Source of the DNA: Desulfuromonadaceae bacterium UBA2294
GTDB taxonomy: Bacteria; Desulfobacterota; Desulfuromonadia; Desulfuromonadales; UBA2294
Assembly: GCA_002345625.1 (NCBI GenBank)
Contig: DDWE01000145.1
Span: forward strand, 1 to 19,849
Direction: 5' to 3'
DNA: 19,849 bases
Part shown: one piece after another, positions 13,856 through 19,849 of the stretch
How the letters are laid out: each line of letters starts with the position of its first letter
Numbering within the stretch: position 1 is the stretch's first letter
Position numbers and translations under genes: made by a program
The notes under the pieces: generated by a model
What the model saw: the letters and a program-made list of their open reading frames with translations, nothing else
Database searches by the model: none
What the model was told of the DNA's origin: nothing

Positions 13856-13936
13856 TCTAGCCGATGCCGAAAATGTTAGCGATAATAAAATATTTCATTT
13901 TTCATAAGCTTTATTAAAACATCAGAGAGGTTACCG

Positions 13937-15328
13937 ATGACGACACGTTCCGAACATGACTCCATGGGTGAAATGCAGGTGCCGAGTACGGCTCTGTATG
14001 GAGCCCAGACCGCCCGCGCTTACGACAATTTTCCGATCAGCGGCATCCGTTTTCCACGTCCATTCCTGCGTGCCCTCGGCCTGATCAAAGAGCATGCGGC
14101 CCGGGTCAATCATGAACTGGGACTACTCGACGACCAGTCCGCCATGGCGATCATGGATGCCGCCGGGGAGGTCATCGAAGGGCGACTTGACGATCATTTC
14201 CCCCTCGATATTTTCCAGACCGGCTCGGGAACCAGTACCAACATGAATACCAACGAAGTGATTGCGCATCGGGGGACGCAGCTGCTTGAAAATGCAAGCA
14301 TGACCCTCCACCCCAACGACCATGTCAACCTCGGACAATCGAGCAACGATGTCATCCCGACCGCCATGCACCTGGCGGCCGCCGAACAACTCGTTCACCA
14401 GCTCCTGCCAGCCTTGCAGGCGTTACAACAGACACTGGCAGAAAAAGCGACTGAGTATGACGATATTATCAAAATTGGCCGCACCCATCTGCAAGACGCC
14501 ACCCCGATCCGCCTCGGGCAGGTATTCAGTGGCTACGCCCGGCAGGTAGAGTTAGTCTGTGGCGAGCTCGACCGCGCCGTGACAGGTCTGTGCGAACTCC
14601 CTCTCGGCGGGACCGCCGTCGGCACCGGCATCAACACCCACCCCAAATTTGCCAGACAGGTAATCGCCGGTATCGCTGCCGTCACCGGCCTCCCGCTTAT
14701 AGAAGCGACCAACCATTTTGCCGCTCAAGGGGGGAAAGAGCAGGTGGTCGCGGCGAGCGGCGCATTAAAGACCACCGCCGTCGCCCTGTTCAAAATCGCC
14801 AACGACATCCGCCACCTCTCCAGCGGCCCGCGCTGCGGTTTAGGCGAACTGAATCTGCCGGCTGTTCAGCCCGGCAGTTCAATCATGCCGGGAAAAGTTA
14901 ATCCGGTTATGGCTGAGGCATTGATGCAGGTTTGTGCCCAGACCATCGGCAACGATGCCGCCATCAGTATAGGAGGCCTCTCCGGCAACTTTGAACTCAA
15001 CGTCATGATGCCGCTGATGGCGCACAACCTGCTGCAGTCGATCGAGCTGCTGACCAACGGGGTTCTCCAGTTCGACCGCCGCTGCCTGCAGGGCTTGACA
15101 GCAAATCGTGAACACTGCGAAGCGCTGGTCGAGCAGAGTCTGGCGATGTGCACCACTCTCGCCCCGGTTATCGGCTACGATCAGACAGCTGCTCTCGCCA
15201 AGCAGGCCGCCGAAACGGGGAAAACGATCCGCGAAGTGCTGCACGGATCGGGGCTGCTCTCCAACACCGAGATCGAGCGGCTGCTCGATCCCAGACCAAT
15301 GACCGAACCGGGGCTTGTACAGAGTTGA
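13937..15328 (+). CDS. fumC: class II fumarate hydratase
   Basis: The 463-residue protein is an iron-independent fumarase of the aspartase/fumarase superfamily, interconverting fumarate and malate in the TCA cycle. Motifs in order are TGSGTSTNMNTNEVI, HPNDHVNLGQSSND, IGRTHLQDATP, GTAVGTGINTHPKFA and the signature GSSIMPGKVNP at about residues 313-323, with the flexible catalytic loop Ser. The NHFAAQGGKEQVVAASG stretch and overall length favour fumarase over aspartase, though the two families are close. AGAGG six bases upstream sets the start. No plus-strand terminator with a T-run follows; the convergent hairpin at 15355-15377 may serve both directions. Confidence 0.93.
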   Translation: MTTRSEHDSMGEMQVPSTALYGAQTARAYDNFPISGIRFPRPFLRALGLIKEHAARVNHELGLLDDQSAMAIMDAAGEVIEGRLDDHFPLDIFQTGSGTSTNMNTNEVIAHRGTQLLENASMTLHPNDHVNLGQSSNDVIPTAMHLAAAEQLVHQLLPALQALQQTLAEKATEYDDIIKIGRTHLQDATPIRLGQVFSGYARQVELVCGELDRAVTGLCELPLGGTAVGTGINTHPKFARQVIAGIAAVTGLPLIEATNHFAAQGGKEQVVAASGALKTTAVALFKIANDIRHLSSGPRCGLGELNLPAVQPGSSIMPGKVNPVMAEALMQVCAQTIGNDAAISIGGLSGNFELNVMMPLMAHNLLQSIELLTNGVLQFDRRCLQGLTANREHCEALVEQSLAMCTTLAPVIGYDQTAALAKQAAETGKTIREVLHGSGLLSNTEIERLLDPRPMTEPGLVQS

Positions 15329-15340
15329 ACGAAAATCAGC

Positions 15341-15377
15341 AAAAAGAAAAAAGAGGGGTGAGATCAGATCTCACCCC
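15341..15377 (-). terminator. rho-independent terminator of the pst-phoU operon
   Basis: GGGGTGAGAT (15355-15364) and ATCTCACCCC (15368-15377) form a perfect ten-base stem with a three-base loop. On the minus strand it is followed by TCTTTTTTCTTTTTG. It lies between the convergent fumC and phoU stops and has a proper T-tail only in the phoU direction. Confidence 0.8.
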
Positions 15378-15447
15378 CAAACAAGAAGTTTCAGATGAAT
15401 CGACAGGGATTAACAGGTGAATCAGGAGTTAAGACCTCCCCTCCCCG

Positions 15448-15470
15448 CGCCCCCAATAACCTTGGGGGCG
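15448..15470. other. GC-rich hairpin downstream of phoU
   Basis: CGCCCCCAA-TAACC-TTGGGGGCG is a perfect nine-base stem with a five-base loop, lying 28 bases past the phoU stop. No T-run adjoins it on either strand, so it may be a transcript-stabilising stem rather than a terminator. The neighbouring 15390-15432 segment contains two near-copies of a TGAATC...ACAGG-type word, possibly a degenerate intergenic repeat. Confidence 0.45.
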
Positions 15471-15498
15471 GACAAACGCCCCTCATTATACTCTTGCG

Positions 15499-16164
15499 TT
15501 AACACTTCTGTATTCCACCGTGACGGATAATCTCACCATCCACCTGATAGACCACATCCTCAGCGATATTAGTCGCCAGATCAGCCATCCGCTCAAGATA
15601 ACGGGAGATCGACAGATAAAAAATCAACCCTTCCAGAGCAGGGAGATCGTTTTTAATCGCCGCTTTAACCTTGGCAAAATTCCCCTTGTGCATCATGTCG
15701 ACTTCATCATCATTTTTGATGGTCTTGCGGGCCAGGGCGCTATCCCTCTCGACCAGAGAATCGAGGGACATTTTCAGCATATTTTCAACCAGTACAGCCA
15801 TCGTCGCGATATCATAGGGAGATTTCATCCGCGCCACATTCCCCAGGTCGATCGCCCGATCAGCGATATTAACAGCTAAATCGGCAACCCGCTCCAGGTC
15901 GTTATTGATCTTGAGGACCGAAACGATAAAACGCAGATCAGCCGCAACCGGCTGGTGCAAAGCGAGAATTTTCAGACAATCTTCTTCCAGCTCGATTTCA
16001 ATATTGTCGATCTGGGCATCCCCTTTTTTCACCCGGGTCGCCAGTTCTATATCTCCGGTCAACAGCGCCTGCACCGACTGCTTCACCCGACCCTCAACCT
16101 CGGCCCCGAGAACCAACAACTTTTTTTTCAACTTATCGAGTTCCTGCTGCAGCAAAACGGCCAT
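15499..16164 (-). CDS. phoU: phosphate transport system regulatory protein PhoU
   Basis: The 221-residue all-helical protein links PstSCAB activity to the PhoR sensor kinase and restrains phosphate uptake. The two PhoU repeats each carry the acidic metal-binding signature: NDLERVADLAVNIADRAI in the first half and SRYLERMADLATNIAED in the second. AAAGGAT lies six bases upstream of the ATG. It starts 27 bases after the pstB stop as the last gene of the operon and is followed by a strong terminator at 15341-15377. Confidence 0.96.
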   Translation of the reverse strand: MAVLLQQELDKLKKKLLVLGAEVEGRVKQSVQALLTGDIELATRVKKGDAQIDNIEIELEEDCLKILALHQPVAADLRFIVSVLKINNDLERVADLAVNIADRAIDLGNVARMKSPYDIATMAVLVENMLKMSLDSLVERDSALARKTIKNDDEVDMMHKGNFAKVKAAIKNDLPALEGLIFYLSISRYLERMADLATNIAEDVVYQVDGEIIRHGGIQKC

Positions 16165-16191
16165 ATTCAGATCCTTTCAAAAAAACTCAAA

Positions 16192-16980
16192 TCAGCCGAA
16201 ACGGCCGGTAATATAATCTTCAGTCTGCTTATTATGCGGTTTGACAAACAGCTCCTTGGTCAACCCGTATTCAATCAGATCCCCTTCGAACAAAAAGGCG
16301 GTATTGTTGGAGACCCGTGCCGCCTGCTGCATATTGTGGGTAACGATCAGGATCGAGACCTTCTCTTTGAGTTCGAGCATCAACTCTTCGATGCTGGCAG
16401 TGGCGATCGGGTCAAGAGCCGAGGTCGGCTCGTCGAAGAGTACCAGCTCCGGGTCGATTGCCAGGGCGCGGGCAATACAAAGGCGCTGCTGCTGTCCGCC
16501 GGAGAGGTTAAAGGCCGGCTCCTGCAAGCGATCCTTGACCTCGTTCCACAGGGCGGCGTTGACCAGTGCCGTCTCTACCTTCTCTTCCAGCTCCGCTTTC
16601 TTGTTTATCCCCCGCACCCGCAGGCCGTAAGCCGCGTTCTCGAAGATCGATTTGGGGAAGGGGTTCGGCTTCTGAAAGACCATACTCACCCGCATCCGCA
16701 CCTCGATGGGGTCGACATCCGGCGAAAGGAGGTTGACATCATCGGGGAAGAGACGAATTTCACCGCCATAACGGTTGTCGGGATACAGGTCGTGCATGCG
16801 GTTAAAACAGCGCAGAAAGGTCGACTTACCGCAGCCGGAAGGACCGATCAGCGCTGTAATTTTTTCATTGTAGACCGGAAGGGAGATGTTCTTCAAGGCA
16901 TGAAAAGCGCCGTAATGAAAGTTGAGCTCGCGCGCTTGCGCTTTGAGTTCCGGGGGAGTTGTTGCGGGTTGTGGGGTCAT
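16192..16980 (-). CDS. pstB: phosphate ABC transporter ATP-binding protein
   Basis: The 262-residue ATPase powers phosphate import. Walker A is GPSGCGKST, the Q-loop MVFQKPNPFP, the signature LSGGQQQR, Walker B LVLFDEPTSALD and the H-loop VTHNMQQ. FNRMHDLYP after Walker A is characteristic of PstB as opposed to other ABC ATPases. The ATG at 16980 is preferred because AAGGAT lies just upstream; an in-frame ATG at 17007 overlaps the end of pstA and lacks a comparable site. It lies 20 bases after pstA. Confidence 0.97.
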   Translation of the reverse strand: MTPQPATTPPELKAQARELNFHYGAFHALKNISLPVYNEKITALIGPSGCGKSTFLRCFNRMHDLYPDNRYGGEIRLFPDDVNLLSPDVDPIEVRMRVSMVFQKPNPFPKSIFENAAYGLRVRGINKKAELEEKVETALVNAALWNEVKDRLQEPAFNLSGGQQQRLCIARALAIDPELVLFDEPTSALDPIATASIEELMLELKEKVSILIVTHNMQQAARVSNNTAFLFEGDLIEYGLTKELFVKPHNKQTEDYITGRFG

Positions 16981-17000
16981 GATTAATCCTTTGTCAGAGT

Positions 17001-17915
17001 TTACCATTTGATCGACTTCCGGATGCGATAGCGCAGCCAGATGGCGATACCATTCATCAACAGGGTCATGGCGAGGAGGACGACACCGGCGGCAGCCGCA
17101 TTAAACTGAAAGGCTTCTTCCGGCCGTGAAGTCCAGTTGAACATCTGGATCGGCATGACGGTAAAGGGGTCGAGAACCCACTTAAAGGAGATAAAGGGGA
17201 ATTCAGCGATAAAGGGTGATGACGGCAAAAAAGCGATAAAGGTCAGGGCGCCGATGGTGATGATCGGGGCGGTCTCACCGATGGCACGGGACAGGCCGAT
17301 GATCACGCCGGTGAGGACACCACCGGAAGAGTAGGGGAGGAGATGGTCCGAGACCACCTGCCAGCGGGTCGCTCCCAAAGCATAGGCCGCCTCGCGGATG
17401 CCGCCGGGGATGCCGCGCAGCGCTTCGCGGGTGGAGACGATGATGATCGGTAAAATCAGCAGCGCCAGGGTAAGGCCGGCGGAGAGGATGCTTTGACCGA
17501 AGCCCAAGATCTGCACAAATAGTCCCAGCGCCAATAGTCCATAAACGATCGAGGGGATACCGGCGAGATTCATGACGTTGATCTCGATGATCGCCGTCCA
17601 GCGGTTCTTGGGTGCGTATTCCTCCAGATAGATCCCGGCGCTGACGCCCAGGGGGATGGCGGCGCAGGCGGTGACAAACATCACCAGGAAGGAGCCGACC
17701 CAGGCCGAGAGGATACCGGCTCTCTCGGCAAAACGCGACGGAAAATTAGTAAAGAAGTCCGGTGTCAGGCGCGGCATGCCGTCGATCGCCAGGCGGGTAA
17801 AGAGGGCGAGGAGCGTCATCAGCGCCACCAGCAGGGCGACAATACCGAGGATGATAAAGAGCTGTTCGTAAAGGCGCTGCCGCCGGATGATGTTTTGCGT
17901 CTCAGGAAGTTTCAT
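17001..17915 (-). CDS. pstA: phosphate ABC transporter permease PstA
   Basis: The 304-residue inner-membrane subunit has six predicted helices. The coupling helix is EAAYALGATRWQV (EAA motif, contacts PstB). IPSIVYGLLALGLFV and GLSRAIGETAPIITIGAL are typical of PstA and correspond to the conserved Arg/Glu pair region implicated in phosphate translocation. GAGGA about nine bases upstream of the ATG, inside the end of pstC, provides the ribosome-binding site. The gene begins two bases after the pstC stop. Confidence 0.96.
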   Translation of the reverse strand: MKLPETQNIIRRQRLYEQLFIILGIVALLVALMTLLALFTRLAIDGMPRLTPDFFTNFPSRFAERAGILSAWVGSFLVMFVTACAAIPLGVSAGIYLEEYAPKNRWTAIIEINVMNLAGIPSIVYGLLALGLFVQILGFGQSILSAGLTLALLILPIIIVSTREALRGIPGGIREAAYALGATRWQVVSDHLLPYSSGGVLTGVIIGLSRAIGETAPIITIGALTFIAFLPSSPFIAEFPFISFKWVLDPFTVMPIQMFNWTSRPEEAFQFNAAAAGVVLLAMTLLMNGIAIWLRYRIRKSIKW

Positions 17916-17917
17916 AT

Positions 17918-18820
17918 TCAGTATTCCTCGCGGAATTTTTGCCGCAACCAGAAGCCGATCACGTTAAAGACCAACGTGATCAAAAGCAGGGTCAGGCCGG
18001 CGGCAAAGATGGTTTTGTAGCCGATGCTGTCGTGCGGCAGGTCGCCCAAAGAGACCTGGACGATAAAGGAGCTGATCGTCGCTGCCGGTTGCAGGGGATT
18101 CATGGTCAGGTTCGGCTGCATGCCGGCGGCGACGGCGACGACCATGGTTTCGCCGACGGCGCGAGAGCAGCCGAGGGTCAAGGCGGCCGCCAGGCCGGAG
18201 AAGGCGGCGGGGACGACGACGGTCAGGGCGGTGCGCAGGCGGGTGGCGCCCATGGCAAAAGCCCCTTCGCGCAGATGCATCGGCACGGCGCGCATGGCAT
18301 CTTCGCTCACCGAACTGATGTAGGGGACGATCATGATCCCCATGACCAGGCCGGCCGAGAGCATGTTGAAGCCGGGGAGATCCGGATAGATCTTCTGCAG
18401 CAGTGGGGTGACGACGATCAGGGCGAAGTAGCCGAAGACCACGGTCGGCACCGCGCCAAGGATCTCCAGAATCGGCTTGATCGTTTCCCGCAGTCGCGGC
18501 GAAGCGAACTCACTGATGTAGATCGCGATGGTCAGACCGAGGGGGACGGCGACCGACAGGGCGACCAGCGTCGTGGTGACGGTGCCGCTAATCAAGGTGA
18601 TAATGCCGAAGTGGGCGTCGTCGAAGAGCGGCGTCCACTGGGTATCGGTGAGAAAGTCGAAGAGCGGTACCTCGGCAAAGAAGTTCAGCGATTCTTTGAC
18701 GAGAATGTAGAGGATCGCAAAGGTGATTGCAACCGAGGAACAAGCGGCGGCAAGGAGACCGGTCTCTATCAGCCCCTCTTTGATTCTCCGTTTTCGGGCA
18801 CGGGGATGACTACTTTTCAT
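17918..18820 (-). CDS. pstC: phosphate ABC transporter permease PstC
   Basis: The 300-residue partner of PstA has a basic N-terminus (MKSSHPRARKRRIKEG), six predicted helices, VPTVVFGYFAL, the EAA-type coupling helix REGAFAMGATRLRTAL, and SRAVGETMVVAVAAG carrying the conserved Arg-Glu pair. The start at 18820 has only a weak ribosome-binding site. A 13-base-pair hairpin (18865-18895) lies between pstS and this gene, probably lowering permease expression relative to the binding protein. Confidence 0.95.
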   Translation of the reverse strand: MKSSHPRARKRRIKEGLIETGLLAAACSSVAITFAILYILVKESLNFFAEVPLFDFLTDTQWTPLFDDAHFGIITLISGTVTTTLVALSVAVPLGLTIAIYISEFASPRLRETIKPILEILGAVPTVVFGYFALIVVTPLLQKIYPDLPGFNMLSAGLVMGIMIVPYISSVSEDAMRAVPMHLREGAFAMGATRLRTALTVVVPAAFSGLAAALTLGCSRAVGETMVVAVAAGMQPNLTMNPLQPAATISSFIVQVSLGDLPHDSIGYKTIFAAGLTLLLITLVFNVIGFWLRQKFREEY

Positions 18821-18864
18821 GAAGATTTCACTTTCGTCCTGACGCTAGGTGAAAGAAGCGGCAA

Positions 18865-18895
18865 AGAGCAGGGCGCCTCGATGGCGCCCTGCTCT
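18865..18895 (-). terminator. intercistronic hairpin between pstS and pstC
   Basis: AGAGCAGGGCGCC (18865-18877) and GGCGCCCTGCTCT (18883-18895) form a perfect 13-base stem with a five-base loop. On the minus strand only three Ts follow the stem, so it is more likely a partial terminator or a 3'-end stabiliser of the pstS message than a full stop. Confidence 0.7.
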
Positions 18896-18928
18896 AGTTG
18901 CAGGTAATGATTTCGGCCAGGCTCAGGA

Positions 18929-19849
18929 TTATTCTTTACCTTCGCGTTGCAGGAGCTCCTCGACCGAGACTCCCACTTCAGGCACACCACCGAAGCCGGT
19001 GCCGAGCTTCTTCTTGGCCACGTTTGCTTTGGATAGAGTGTAAGCTTTCTCCGGCAGCGGAACAAACTTGACCTGCTTGATTAAAGCCGGACCTTTGTCG
19101 AGGTAGAAATCGATGAAAGCTTTAACTTCCGGCTTGTCCAGCGAAGCGGCATTAATATAAATGAAGATCGGACGGGCCAAAGGCTGGTAGGTGCCATCCA
19201 TGACGGTCTCAAAACTCGGAGTCACGGCCGGGGCGCCGGCTTTTTCGACGATCGGCACCGCTTTGAGCTTCTTGCTGTTCTCGGCGTAGTAGGAAAAGCC
19301 GAAGTAACCGAGTCCGCCCTTATCGCGGGAGACACCCTGCACCAGGACATTGTCGTCCTCGCTGGCGGTGAAATCGCCGCGGCTCGATTTCGATTTGCCG
19401 ACGATCGCTTCGGTGAAGTAATCGAAAGTGCCGGAGTCGGCGCCGGGTCCGTAAAGTTTCAGCGGCTCTTTCGGCCAAGCCGGATTGACCTGGTTCCAGG
19501 TGGTGATCGTCTGCTGCGCAGCCGGCTCCCACATCTTCTTCAGTTCATCGACCGTCATGCTCTTAATCCAGTCGTTCTTGGGATTGACGACCACGGTCAA
19601 GCCCTCGAACGCGATCGGCAGCTCAATATACTTGATCCCGGCTTCGCGACAGGCTGCCATCTCTTTGGTCACGATCGGGCGGGAGGCATTGGAGATGTCC
19701 GTTTCGCCGCGACAGAACTTCTTGAAGCCGCCACCGGTGCCGGAGATGCCGACTGTGACGTTGATCTTCCCTTTGTTTGCGATCTGGAACTCTTCGGCGA
19801 CTGCCTCAGTAATCGGATAAACAGTGCTTGAACCATCAACTTTGACCGT
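18929..19849 (-). CDS. pstS: phosphate-binding protein PstS, N-terminus cut by the window edge
   Basis: The last 306 residues of the periplasmic phosphate receptor are present; the frame is open to the end of the window, so the signal peptide and start lie outside. Phosphate-binding segments are VDGSSTVYPITEAVAEEF, GISGTGGGFKKFCRGETDIS (Arg and Asp that ligate phosphate) and LYGPGADSGTFDYFTEAI. GGLGYFGFSYYAENSKKL and the C-terminal VPLPEKAY complete the family pattern. The form with KKFCRGETDI resembles the PstS/SphX-like branch rather than E. coli PstS. It is the first gene of pstSCAB-phoU, and any Pho box would lie beyond 19849. Confidence 0.96.
   Translation of the reverse strand, partial: TVKVDGSSTVYPITEAVAEEFQIANKGKINVTVGISGTGGGFKKFCRGETDISNASRPIVTKEMAACREAGIKYIELPIAFEGLTVVVNPKNDWIKSMTVDELKKMWEPAAQQTITTWNQVNPAWPKEPLKLYGPGADSGTFDYFTEAIVGKSKSSRGDFTASEDDNVLVQGVSRDKGGLGYFGFSYYAENSKKLKAVPIVEKAGAPAVTPSFETVMDGTYQPLARPIFIYINAASLDKPEVKAFIDFYLDKGPALIKQVKFVPLPEKAYTLSKANVAKKKLGTGFGGVPEVGVSVEELLQREGKE

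Noticed and set aside
15448..15470. Plus-strand terminator for fumC
   Set aside because: The hairpin is strong but has no T-run downstream and lies 120 bases past the stop.
15955..16986. 343-codon open frame on the plus strand
   Set aside because: It is antisense to phoU and pstB, both unmistakable; composition is that of a reverse-strand shadow.
17939..18907. 322-codon open frame on the plus strand rich in Asp, Gly and Gln
   Set aside because: It is antisense to pstC, and its skewed composition reflects the reverse of a membrane protein gene.

Overview
The window looks like chromosomal DNA of a GC-rich Gram-negative bacterium, most likely in the Desulfuromonadales (Desulfuromonas/Geobacter relatives). 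The evidence is the protein families and their style: long SerA with ASB and ACT domains, PilZ proteins, a lipoprotein-type TRAP receptor, MiaA followed by a glycosyltransferase, and a TTTGCAAAG-centred intergenic palindrome of a type I associate with that group. This placement is inference from memory, not a database result. No rRNA, tRNA, CRISPR array, transposase, prophage or plasmid signature was found.

Layout. 1-2500 (minus strand): a two-helix small membrane protein, a small cupin, an Nfu-type Fe-S scaffold and a MidA-family methyltransferase. 2500-6230 (plus): an intergenic repeat and a sigma70-type promoter, then a TRAP transporter (lipoprotein receptor, promoter/terminator pair, small and large permease subunits) followed by a universal stress protein. 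6230-7670: a region of very small genes and structured DNA. It holds a tiny membrane ORF with an in-frame UGA that reads like a selenoprotein, a candidate minus-strand small RNA, RNase HI, and a 28-residue double-CxxC microprotein. 7670-10700 (minus): serA between two c-di-GMP-type PilZ proteins, one fused to a receiver domain. 10740-13860 (minus): a family 2 glycosyltransferase whose start overlaps the stop of miaA, then an EamA-family transporter. 13930-15330 (plus): class II fumarase. 15340-19849 (minus): the phosphate operon pstS-pstC-pstA-pstB-phoU, with pstS cut by the window edge.

How the genes work together. The TRAP genes and Usp form one apparent transcription unit in which receptor and permease expression can be set separately by an internal promoter and hairpin. 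The Pst-PhoU operon is a complete high-affinity phosphate uptake system with its sensor partner; its promoter lies outside the window. The central metabolic genes (serA, fumC, miaA, nfu, rnhA) are ordinary housekeeping. The most novel material is small: the UGA-containing membrane microprotein at 6291-6452, the double-CxxC microprotein at 7422-7508, and the structured minus-strand transcript candidate at about 6523-6628.
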